NCBI GenBank assembly: GCA_001507935.1 | Contig: LGET01000034.1 | Span: 1 to 11,584, forward strand | Origin: Thermococcales archaeon 44_46 | GTDB lineage: Archaea; Methanobacteriota_B; Thermococci; Thermococcales; Thermococcaceae | Direction of reading: 5' to 3' | Length of the DNA stretch: 11,584 nucleotides | Part shown: piece by piece, positions 6,463 through 11,584 of the stretch | Position numbering within the stretch: the stretch's first letter is position 1 | How the letters are laid out: each line of letters opens with the position of its first letter | Notes under the pieces: model-generated | Seen by the model: the letters and a program-made list of their open reading frames with translations, nothing else | What the model was told of the DNA's origin: nothing | The model's database searches: none | Program-made: the position numbers and the translations under genes

Positions 6463-7260
6463 TTACTTCACCTCTATAATCTCCCAGCCCCTTCTGTGGA
6501 CTTCTATTCCCCCTGCCCTTACGTTTAACCGTTTTATGAGCTCTACGAGCTCTTTAATGAAGCTCCAGAATTTATCATCGTCAACCATAACTTCATAGCT
6601 TTCAGGAAAGTTCTCTTTTAATAACTCTCGAAACTCTCTGCCGGCGGCTTTCAGATTGAGCACTTCGAAAAAGTAAGAATCAGCGAAGCCCCTTGTTTCC
6701 CTTATTATCTCCTCTACATCGGTAATTCCCGGGATAATCGGGCTTATGAAGGCGTAGTTTCTCACTCCCTCCTCTCTAAGTGTCTTTAGAGCGTCTATCC
6801 TAAGCTTCTGCGAAGGAGTAAAGGGCTCTATGAGTTGCTTTTCCTTCCCCCCGAAGCTGTTTATTGTCAATCCGACCTCGATTTCGTCGAAGAGCTTGAA
6901 AAGGTCAATGTCTCTAACCACAAGCGGTGATTTGGTTAGAATGCTGAGCTTGTTTCTCTTGTTCATCATCTCAAGGGTTCTTCTCGTTAGCTTGAGCTCC
7001 TTCTCTACGGGCTGATAAGGATCGGAGATGCTCGACATGAAGACCTCTCCGTAAACCCTCTTCCTCGCAAGCTCAGGGGCGTTGGTCTTTACCTCCACCC
7101 ATGTTCCCCACTCGCCATAGGGCTTCCATCTGCAGAGGAACTTCGCGTAGCAGTATTTGCACCCAAATTGACATCCTACATACTGATTTACAACCCAATC
7201 AACCCCAGGAATTCCGCTTTTTGTGTAGATGCTTTTTGCTCTAGTTTTAATAATCCTCAT
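6463..7260 (-). CDS. SplB-like radical SAM protein
   Basis: The 265-residue protein has the radical SAM 4Fe-4S motif CxxxCxxC in GCQFGCKYCYAKF (Cys30, Cys34, Cys37), preceded by VNQY, and SSISDPYQPVEK (76-87) followed by LTRRTLE. This layout matches the SplB/COG1533 group, named after spore photoproduct lyase; its archaeal members have no established substrate, so DNA repair should not be assumed. TIM-barrel-type strands such as LSILTKSPLVV and YAFISPIIPGI can be seen. It is the middle gene of a minus-strand operon: it starts in an ATGA overlap with the membrane protein gene and its TAA abuts the ATG of the M23-like gene. GAGGTG lies five bases before its start. It probably modifies a substrate shared with those partners. 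Confidence 0.85.
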   Translation of the reverse strand: MRIIKTRAKSIYTKSGIPGVDWVVNQYVGCQFGCKYCYAKFLCRWKPYGEWGTWVEVKTNAPELARKRVYGEVFMSSISDPYQPVEKELKLTRRTLEMMNKRNKLSILTKSPLVVRDIDLFKLFDEIEVGLTINSFGGKEKQLIEPFTPSQKLRIDALKTLREEGVRNYAFISPIIPGITDVEEIIRETRGFADSYFFEVLNLKAAGREFRELLKENFPESYEVMVDDDKFWSFIKELVELIKRLNVRAGGIEVHRRGWEIIEVK

Positions 7261-7820
7261 CCAAACACCTCGGCAACTTTGAGAAAGCCAAAGAAAATCG
7301 AAAAAAGCATTAAACCCAAGAAAATTCTGTAGACTGTCAATATTTTCTCCTCTTCAAGCTCTCTAAGCCTAAGAAAGATGTAAAAGGAAGCAACCCAGAG
7401 TACAAGCTGGATTAGGAGTAGGGGTGCATCATAGGAATAATAGGGTGGGGAAAAAACGGCTGGGAGAAAGAGCATTATGCTGAGCAGAAAGCCGAGAAAG
7501 CTTAAGAAGAACAAACTCAAAACGGAAAACGAAGGATTAATATTCCCAATAACCTTCAGCTCCAAAAAATATGTGAGAATAAACAGAACCATATAGTGAA
7601 GCCCATAGATAGAAAGGAACTTAGTTCCAAGTTCTTTCCGCTTCAAGAGTGCGTATAACATTAAAATCACAGCACCTCCGAGATAGGCAGAGAGCCATGC
7701 AGAGAGATCCTTGTAAAACCCATAAGGGGCATCAAAATTGGCAAAGGCTATTGCCCCGGGCTGGGTTATCATTAACATTGCCAAAGTGAAAAACAAAAAC
7801 CGCAGTATACTTCTCTCCAT
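7257..7820 (-). CDS. Small polytopic membrane protein of unknown function
   Basis: From the chosen ATG this protein has 187 residues and five or six hydrophobic segments: about 7-27, 42-62, 70-90, 98-120, 128-148 and 164-183. A Lys/Glu/Arg-rich loop (LRLRELEEEK) precedes the last helix. I do not recognise the family. The reading frame is open further upstream to 7958, but those 46 residues lie antisense to the start of the DUF1624 gene and lack membrane character, so the ATG at 7820 with a GGGG just upstream is preferred. Its stop overlaps the radical SAM gene start as ATGA, making it first gene of a three-gene operon. It could be a membrane anchor or substrate of the other two; this is inference. 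Confidence 0.7.
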   Translation of the reverse strand: MERSILRFLFFTLAMLMITQPGAIAFANFDAPYGFYKDLSAWLSAYLGGAVILMLYALLKRKELGTKFLSIYGLHYMVLFILTYFLELKVIGNINPSFSVLSLFFLSFLGFLLSIMLFLPAVFSPPYYSYDAPLLLIQLVLWVASFYIFLRLRELEEEKILTVYRIFLGLMLFSIFFGFLKVAEVFG

Positions 7821-7863
7821 GACAACCCCAAACTTAAATAAGCCTCGAGGTTTATATCTTTTG
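7821..7863. promoter_or_regulatory. Divergent promoter with interleaved TATA boxes
   Basis: Only 43 bases separate two divergent start codons. The plus strand has CCCCAAACTTAAATAAG with a TATA-like centre near 7836, 28 bases before the DUF1624 ATG, which has no ribosome binding site; a leaderless mRNA is expected. The minus strand has AAGATATAAACC with a centre near 7854, 34 bases before the membrane-protein ATG. Each box lies between the other promoter's box and its start of transcription, so polymerase could probably occupy only one side at a time. Confidence 0.45.
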
Positions 7864-8604
7864 ATGTTCGGCAGCGAGATATACTCAAAGCGCTTTTGGG
7901 AAGTGGACTTTGTTAGAGGAATAGCGCTAATCATGATGTTAATTTCAAATTTTGTCACTGATTTGCAGTTCTTTTTGGGCTATTCAGAGTACAGAGTTTT
8001 CTGGAAGCTCTTCGCCTATGCAACCGCATCCCTCTTCGTCTCGATTTCAGGGCTCTCACTATGGATAAGCCATGCAAGGGGGAAGAAAACCTTGAAGAAG
8101 TATTTTCTCAGATTTGCAAAGCTTTTCGGTCTTGGCTTGCTCATAACCCTCACTACCTACCTCTTGCTGGAGAGAGGGACAATCTACTTTGGAATTTTGC
8201 ATTTCTTAGGCGTCGCAAGTTTGCTCGTAATTCCCTTCTATCCTCTCGGATGGAAAAACATCTTTCCCGCAGTTCTCTTTCTCCTTGGAGGTCAAATCAT
8301 GAAGAACGTTCACGCCGACACTTTGCTCTTTCTTCCCCTAGGAATTACTCCCCACGAGTTCTTTACTCTTGATTACTTCCCGATTTTCCCGTGGTTTGGA
8401 GCTTTCCTTCTGGGGACAGCAATAGGTGCGTTGATTTATCCAGACGGAAAAAGAAAGTTCAAAATAAGCACTCCAAAAAATCCCCTCCTTGAGTTCGTCT
8501 GCTTCATGGGGAGGAACACCTTAAAGATTTACCTCATCCATCAGCCGGTTTTTGTAGGGCTTCTTATGCTTCTCTACGGCGGTTTGCCCAACTTAGGGGT
8601 GTGA
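7864..8604 (+). CDS. DUF1624/HGSNAT-like membrane acyltransferase
   Basis: The 246-residue integral membrane protein has hallmarks of the DUF1624 (PF07786) family, related to heparan-alpha-glucosaminide N-acetyltransferase. It opens with RFWEVDFVRGIALIMMLISN (residues 10-29), and has YFGILHFLGVASLL (108-121), DYFPIFPWFGAFLLG (170-184) and a C-terminal GRNTLKIYLIHQPV (216-229). About seven membrane helices are visible. Members are thought to move acyl groups across or at the membrane onto a sugar or polymer; the substrate here is unknown. The reading frame extends upstream to 7738, but that part lies antisense to the neighbouring gene. ATG 7864 fits a leaderless promoter 28 bases upstream. The NfeD-like gene follows after three bases, so the pair forms an operon. 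Confidence 0.82.
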   Translation: MFGSEIYSKRFWEVDFVRGIALIMMLISNFVTDLQFFLGYSEYRVFWKLFAYATASLFVSISGLSLWISHARGKKTLKKYFLRFAKLFGLGLLITLTTYLLLERGTIYFGILHFLGVASLLVIPFYPLGWKNIFPAVLFLLGGQIMKNVHADTLLFLPLGITPHEFFTLDYFPIFPWFGAFLLGTAIGALIYPDGKRKFKISTPKNPLLEFVCFMGRNTLKIYLIHQPVFVGLLMLLYGGLPNLGV

Positions 8605-8607
8605 ACT

Positions 8608-8997
8608 ATGAAAACCTACGTCAAAAACGCCCTAAAAACTCTGAGCGTCCTTGCAGATGAGATAGTCGTGGGAATATTTTTGTTCTTTATTTTGCCGAGA
8701 GCTGGTATAAACGTGCCGTTAAAACCCGCTCTTGCTGTAATAGGTTTCCTTATCTTCAAAGATGTCATTGCCGTTAAGTTCCTCTGGGAAGTCTTTGAGA
8801 AAAAAGCAGAGGTTGGGCCCGAGGCGTTAATTGGAAAAGAAGCCCTTGTGGTTGAAGAATTAATGCCAAAAGGTGTCGTAAAAGTGGGAAACGAGCTGTG
8901 GATAGCTGAATGCATAAACGGAACAGCAAAAAGAGGAGAGAAAGTCAAGATAATCCAAGTTAGGGGCACTAAGCTGCTCGTGGAACGCCAAGGGTAG
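8608..8997 (+). CDS. Short NfeD-like membrane protein with OB-fold tail
   Basis: This 129-residue protein has two membrane helices (about 12-30 and 38-58) followed by a soluble beta domain from about 72 to 127 (GKEALVVEELMPKGVVKVGN, then ELWIAECINGTAKRGEKVKI). The beta domain matches the C-terminal OB-fold of NfeD proteins (PF01957). The serine-protease domain of long NfeD is absent. Short NfeD proteins often sit beside a stomatin/flotillin gene, but none is present here; the upstream partner is the DUF1624 acyltransferase. Start ATG 8608 has GGGGTG six bases upstream. The last 29 bases overlap the end of the convergent two-TM gene. A role in membrane quality control or scaffolding is family inference. 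Confidence 0.82.
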   Translation: MKTYVKNALKTLSVLADEIVVGIFLFFILPRAGINVPLKPALAVIGFLIFKDVIAVKFLWEVFEKKAEVGPEALIGKEALVVEELMPKGVVKVGNELWIAECINGTAKRGEKVKIIQVRGTKLLVERQG

Positions 8998-9400
8998 TTA
9001 AGATCATTGCGATTTCTTCGGGGTTATTGGTGGTAAATGCTACATCAACCCCTCTTTTGTGGATGGTTATACACCCTTTAGCTGGAAAATTAAATCTTAT
9101 TGGAGCCCAACAGCTTATCCAGCCCAATTTAACCTCAAAACTCTCAATTTCATCAATCTTAATCGTTTTTCTAATAATCAATCCCAGAGTTCCGCGGAGC
9201 CTTATCTCTCTTTCATCTATTTCTATTTTGAAGCTCAACACGTCTATCAAAATCATGACAACCGCAATGAAAACTACTGCCATAAATTCAAAGCCCTCAC
9301 CTGCATGATATGCCGCCCAAAGGCCTGCTAAAAGACCTATATATGCTGGGAGTGTAATAAAGAGCACAAACCTGCTAAACCTTCTTTCTTCGTAGAGCAT
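8969..9400 (-). CDS. Two-TM protein with possible PH-like domain
   Basis: The 143-residue protein has two membrane helices (about 11-34 and 37-57) separated by a very short loop, then a soluble beta-rich domain (IEIDEREIRLRGTLGLIIRK, then TIKIDEIESFEVKLG). The arrangement of two helices followed by a strand-rich region with IKIDEIESFEV resembles bacterial PH-like (bPH2/YdbT-type) proteins; this is a weak structural resemblance and I do not recognise a named family. The soluble part should face the cytoplasm. It follows threonine synthase by 22 bases on the same strand and may be co-transcribed, or be read from a TTTTAA box overlapping the thrC stop about 25 bases upstream of the ATG; no ribosome binding site is visible. 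Its 3' end overlaps the NfeD-like gene by 29 bases. Confidence 0.6.
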   Translation of the reverse strand: MLYEERRFSRFVLFITLPAYIGLLAGLWAAYHAGEGFEFMAVVFIAVVMILIDVLSFKIEIDEREIRLRGTLGLIIRKTIKIDEIESFEVKLGWISCWAPIRFNFPAKGCITIHKRGVDVAFTTNNPEEIAMILTTLGVPRAA

Positions 9401-9422
9401 ATGACATCAAAAGAAAAAGCGG

Positions 9423-10592
9423 TTAAAATCTAATAAAGCTTTCCCAAGTTTTTGTGTCCTTTAAGCCATGTCCAGTTGCAACTACAACGACACTTTCATC
9501 TCTATCTATTATTCCTTCTTCTCTCATGTTTTTAGCGAGGGCAAGGGCTGTCGCTGAGGAAGGCTCCACGAAGAGGCCCTCTTTTCCGAGCATTAGCCCT
9601 GCGTTCATAGCTTCCTCATTTGTTACTGTGCCAAGGTATCCTCCACTCTCATCAATGGCCCTCAGAACGTTCTCTCCATCTACGGGGGCTTTAACGGCTA
9701 TGGCCGAGGCAACTGTTGGTTGTTTTGTCCTTATTGGCTCAATGGGCTTCTTTTCTCTCCAAGCCCTGACTATTGCATCGTAGCCCTCAATTTGAACCCC
9801 AGCAATTTTTGGCAACTTTTCAATAAGCCCCACTTCATAGAATTCCTTTGCAGCCTTCCAAATGGCTCTTAAATGGGTTCCAGCACCAATAGGCACCACA
9901 ATCCAGTCAGGAGCGTTAAATCGGAGCTGATCAAAGATCTCAAAGGCCGTGCTCTTTTGACCTTCTACCCTATAGTGGTAGTTCCCTGTAAGGTAATAAT
10001 CTTCTTCCTTTGCCATTCTTTCACTTTCTGCTAAAGCTTCATCATACGTGCTTCCATGGATTTTTATCTTTGCCCCGTAAACAACTGCTTGAACAAGCTT
10101 TCCAACAGGAGTCCCTTCTGGAACTACTATTGTCACTTCAAGGCCCGCTTTGGAACCATAAGCAGAAATACTAGCGGCCATGTTTCCCGTTGAGGCCACT
10201 ACAACCTTTCCCGCATGAAATTCAAGAGCCTTTGTTATTTCCACACTCGAACCCCTATCCTTGAAGGCCCCTGTTGGATTTTCTCCTTCATTTTTGATGT
10301 AAAGCTTCCCAAAACCCAGCTTTTTCTCAAGGTTTTTCATTCTGTAAAGTCTCGTACCTCCTTCATTAAGACTAACAATCTTCCTAAGGTTTGAAACTGG
10401 ATAGAACATCCAGTACTTCCATAGTCGCGGCGCTTCTCTAAACCAAGCGTCGTTATCCTCTATAAGATCTCTTATCGCACCGTAATCATACTGAACATCC
10501 AAAGGAGCGCCGCATTTTTCACATTTGTAAATCCCACTTGCTAGAGAGTATTCTCTACCGCATCGAGTACATTTTAACACGGTCTCAAACAT
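9423..10592 (-). CDS. thrC: Threonine synthase
   Basis: This 389-residue fold-type II PLP enzyme would convert O-phosphohomoserine to threonine in the cytoplasm. The N-terminus carries a four-cysteine zinc-ribbon-like knuckle (Cys8, Cys11, Cys24, Cys27), common in archaeal threonine synthases. The PLP lysine is Lys111 in GENPTGAFKDRGSS. The family VASTGNMAASISAYGSKAGL block and a C-terminal EPSSATALA are present. The ATG at 10592 is chosen because GGTGG lies five bases upstream; a GTG three codons earlier overlaps that site. The gene stands alone or leads a short unit with the two-TM protein gene. Upstream lie a strong TATA box (10650-10657) and an inverted repeat. Cysteate synthase or another type II enzyme is less likely given motifs and length. 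Confidence 0.93.
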   Translation of the reverse strand: MFETVLKCTRCGREYSLASGIYKCEKCGAPLDVQYDYGAIRDLIEDNDAWFREAPRLWKYWMFYPVSNLRKIVSLNEGGTRLYRMKNLEKKLGFGKLYIKNEGENPTGAFKDRGSSVEITKALEFHAGKVVVASTGNMAASISAYGSKAGLEVTIVVPEGTPVGKLVQAVVYGAKIKIHGSTYDEALAESERMAKEEDYYLTGNYHYRVEGQKSTAFEIFDQLRFNAPDWIVVPIGAGTHLRAIWKAAKEFYEVGLIEKLPKIAGVQIEGYDAIVRAWREKKPIEPIRTKQPTVASAIAVKAPVDGENVLRAIDESGGYLGTVTNEEAMNAGLMLGKEGLFVEPSSATALALAKNMREEGIIDRDESVVVVATGHGLKDTKTWESFIRF

Positions 10593-10626
10593 TTTAACCA
10601 CCCTTTGATTTTAGTTTATTGATACC

Positions 10627-10639
10627 CTCACAGCGTGAG
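10627..10639. promoter_or_regulatory. Inverted repeat, possible thrC operator
   Basis: CTCAC-AGC-GTGAG is a perfect 5-bp inverted repeat with a 3-base spacer. It lies between the predicted thrC TATA box and the predicted start of transcription near 10627, where a bound repressor would block polymerase. It is too short to be a convincing RNA hairpin terminator and has no T run after it. Confidence 0.35.
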
Positions 10640-10648
10640 CTTCTCCAT

Positions 10649-10665
10649 GATTATAAATTTTTGGG
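10649..10665 (-). promoter_or_regulatory. Putative BRE/TATA box of thrC
   Basis: On the minus strand the sequence reads CCCAAAAATTTATAATC, a good match to an A-rich BRE followed by TTTATAAT. Transcription would begin about 25 bases downstream near 10627, giving a leader of about 35 bases before the ATG at 10592. Confidence 0.55.
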
Positions 10666-10692
10666 ATTGGTGAAATTTAGTTCAATTATTAA

Positions 10693-10708
10693 GGAAAAGG
10701 TTTAAGTA
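10693..10708 (+). promoter_or_regulatory. Putative BRE/TATA box of vapBC
   Basis: GGAAAAGGTTTAAGTA reads as a BRE followed by a TATA-like element centred near 10704. Transcription is expected to begin near 10729, leaving a leader of about 13 bases that carries GAGGT at 10730-10734, seven bases before the vapB ATG at 10742. Confidence 0.5.
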
Positions 10709-10709
10709 C

Positions 10710-10730
10710 CACACAGTAAGAACATGTGTG
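10710..10730. promoter_or_regulatory. Inverted repeat over the vapBC transcription start (possible VapB operator)
   Basis: CACACA and TGTGTG form a perfect 6-bp inverted repeat with a 9-base spacer, placed from just after the TATA box to the predicted transcription start. Antitoxins of the AbrB and related families commonly bind such repeats in their own promoter, alone or with the toxin, so autoregulation is likely by analogy. Confidence 0.45.
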
Positions 10731-10741
10731 AGGTAAGTAAG

Positions 10742-10978
10742 ATGACAACGGTGAAAGTTTCTTCAAAGGGCCAAATTGTCTTACCAAAAGACATTCGAGA
10801 GAGGTTCAATATAAAACCTGGAGATGAAGTAGAGATACTTGAATTTGGGAGAGAAATAGTTTTAGTGCCTATAAAGAGGGATGTTAAGCTGAGAGGACTG
10901 ATAAAATTCAATAAACCTCTTAAAGAATTGTTAAGGGAGATTAAAGAAGAAGAAAAGACGCTGGAGGACAAGGAATGA
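10742..10978 (+). CDS. vapB: AbrB-family antitoxin (VapB)
   Basis: This 78-residue protein begins with an AbrB/MazE/SpoVT swapped-hairpin DNA-binding domain: VKVSSKGQIVLPKDIRERFN (residues 4-23), then IKPGDEVEILEFGREIVLVP. The Lys/Glu-rich C-terminal tail (about 47-78) is the part that normally wraps round the toxin. It would neutralise the PIN toxin encoded next and repress its own promoter. The ATG at 10742 is chosen because GAGGT lies seven bases upstream; the ATG at 10724 would add six residues but starts inside the inverted repeat and at or before the predicted transcription start. The stop overlaps the vapC ATG as ATGA, the usual coupling in such pairs. Confidence 0.9.
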   Translation: MTTVKVSSKGQIVLPKDIRERFNIKPGDEVEILEFGREIVLVPIKRDVKLRGLIKFNKPLKELLREIKEEEKTLEDKE

Positions 10979-11367
10979 ACATTGTTTTAGATACCTATGC
11001 AATTTTGGCATATATCGGAGACGAAGTTGGGGCCGAAAAAGTCGAAAAATACCTTCACATGGCAAAAGAAGGAAAAATTACACTTTACATGAACTACGTT
11101 AATCTCGGAGAGGTTTATTATATTCTTGCGAGACAAGACCTAGAAAAAGCAGATTTGAGCATAGCACTCTTAAAGCGGGAACCAATAGTCTTTATACAGG
11201 CAGATGAAAAACTTTCATTGCTTGCAGGGAGAATCAAAGCATTTCACAAATTAAGTTATGCCGATGCTTTTGTTGTGGCAACTGCAATTGAAACAAATTC
11301 TCGAATTCTAACCGGTGATGAAGAATTCAAACGCGTAGAGGATAAAGTAGAGATAGAATGGCTCTAA
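10975..11367 (+). CDS. vapC: PIN-domain ribonuclease toxin (VapC)
   Basis: The 130-residue protein is a single PIN domain, the size usual for VapC. The four acidic metal-binding residues are all visible: Asp6 in VLDTYAIL, Glu46 in NLGEVYYIL, Asp97 in LSYADAFVVATA and Asp115 in LTGDEEF, so the nuclease appears intact. VapC proteins cleave RNA (tRNA or rRNA) with Mg or Mn and slow growth when the antitoxin is lost; the target here is unknown. It overlaps vapB by four bases. It ends five bases before the convergent methyltransferase gene, with no terminator visible between them. Confidence 0.92.
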   Translation: MNIVLDTYAILAYIGDEVGAEKVEKYLHMAKEGKITLYMNYVNLGEVYYILARQDLEKADLSIALLKREPIVFIQADEKLSLLAGRIKAFHKLSYADAFVVATAIETNSRILTGDEEFKRVEDKVEIEWL

Positions 11368-11372
11368 TACTT

Positions 11373-11584
11373 TCACCCCTTAAATCTAAGCACGTGAATG
11401 TCTCTAACAACTCTGTGCCTCGCTTCAAAGTCTGTGTATCTCCCTAAAACTTCAAAGCCGAGCTTTCCAAGCCACTTCCTGTCTTTGCGATAGATCCTCC
11501 CATCGCTGAGCCTGTAAGCTGGAAAAACAAACACGACTCTAGCATTTCTCTTCAAAACATCTCTAAAGCTGTCAAAGACCTGGT
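11373..11584 (-). CDS. C-terminal fragment of a class I methyltransferase, probably tRNA guanosine-10 type
   Basis: The frame is open from the right window edge (reading QVFDSFRDVLKRNARVVFVF) to a TGA at 11373, giving the last 69 or so residues of a longer protein. The pattern of a helix ending in LKRNARVVFVFPAY, then GKLGFEVLGRYTDF and a final ARHRVVRDIHVLRF, is the C-terminal part of a Rossmann methyltransferase. The H-x-x-x-R-x-I-hydrophobic ending resembles the archaeal Trm-G10/TIGR01177 group, which makes N2-methylguanosine in tRNA. The catalytic (D/N)PP(Y/F) motif would lie outside the window, so the assignment is tentative. The TTG at 11555 is an internal codon, not a start. Confidence 0.55.
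   Translation of the reverse strand, partial: QVFDSFRDVLKRNARVVFVFPAYRLSDGRIYRKDRKWLGKLGFEVLGRYTDFEARHRVVRDIHVLRFKG

Noticed and set aside
7738..7863. 42-residue upstream extension of the DUF1624 protein
   Set aside because: It runs antisense through the 5' end of the divergent membrane gene and through the promoter; family homology begins near the ATG at 7864.
7821..7958. 46-residue upstream extension of the polytopic membrane protein
   Set aside because: It lies antisense to the start of the DUF1624 gene, spans both promoters, and has no membrane or domain character; the ATG at 7820 is better placed.
8061..8372. Plus-strand 103-residue frame within the DUF1624 gene
   Set aside because: It is an out-of-frame shadow rich in Arg and Ser; the overlapping DUF1624 frame has conserved motifs.
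9027..9331. Plus-strand open frames opposite the two-TM protein gene
   Set aside because: Their composition (Ser/Thr/Asn-rich) is typical of antisense translation; the minus frame has two clear membrane helices.
1..11584. CRISPR array, tRNA, rRNA or transposon ends
   Set aside because: No regularly spaced direct repeats, cloverleaf sequences, rRNA core sequences, transposase motifs or long terminal inverted repeats were seen.

Overview
The window looks like chromosomal DNA of a hyperthermophilic euryarchaeon, most likely a member of the Thermococcales (Thermococcus/Pyrococcus type). This is inferred from moderately AT-rich, very compact coding with ATGA overlaps, from Ile-ATA and Arg-AGA/AGG codon use with Lys/Glu-rich proteins, from GGTG/GAGG-type ribosome binding sites, and from archaeal BRE/TATA boxes placed so that some mRNAs would be leaderless. 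No species is claimed. No rRNA, tRNA, CRISPR array or insertion sequence was seen, and no gene-free stretch exceeds about 150 bases.

Region 1 (1-5673) is a lipoate-dependent 2-oxoacid/acetoin dehydrogenase locus built as two convergent transcription units. The plus-strand unit encodes a free-standing lipoyl-domain protein, an E2 acyltransferase that lacks its own lipoyl domain, a small Lin0512-family protein with the GxGxDxHG motif, and an AcoX-type ATP-NAD-kinase-like protein. The minus-strand unit encodes E1 alpha, E1 beta and a second free-standing lipoyl protein, followed by a lipoate-protein ligase A with its own leaderless-type promoter. AcoX and a GHFEGD segment in E1 alpha point to acetoin (or a related 2-oxo/acyloin substrate) rather than pyruvate; that is inference. 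LplA would charge the two lipoyl proteins, E1 would acylate them, and E2 would pass the acyl group to CoA. The E3 dihydrolipoamide dehydrogenase needed to close the cycle is not in the window.

Region 2 (5674-7820, minus) is a tightly coupled three-gene operon: a small polytopic membrane protein, an SplB-like radical SAM protein and an intracellular M23/LytM-like protein with an altered metal site. Its joint function is not recognised. It diverges, across 43 bp with interleaved TATA boxes, from region 3 (7864-8997, plus): a DUF1624/HGSNAT-like membrane acyltransferase and a short NfeD-like membrane protein. A two-TM protein with a possible PH-like domain (8969-9400, minus) overlaps the NfeD gene tail to tail.

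Region 4 (9423-11584) holds threonine synthase (minus) with a strong TATA box and a perfect inverted repeat between that box and the predicted start of transcription. Next comes a VapBC toxin-antitoxin pair (plus) with an inverted repeat over its predicted transcription start. Last is the 3' end of a class I methyltransferase, probably the tRNA guanosine-10 type, running off the right edge. Start sites were re-chosen for several genes from Shine-Dalgarno spacing and neighbour overlap. All promoter and operator calls are by eye.
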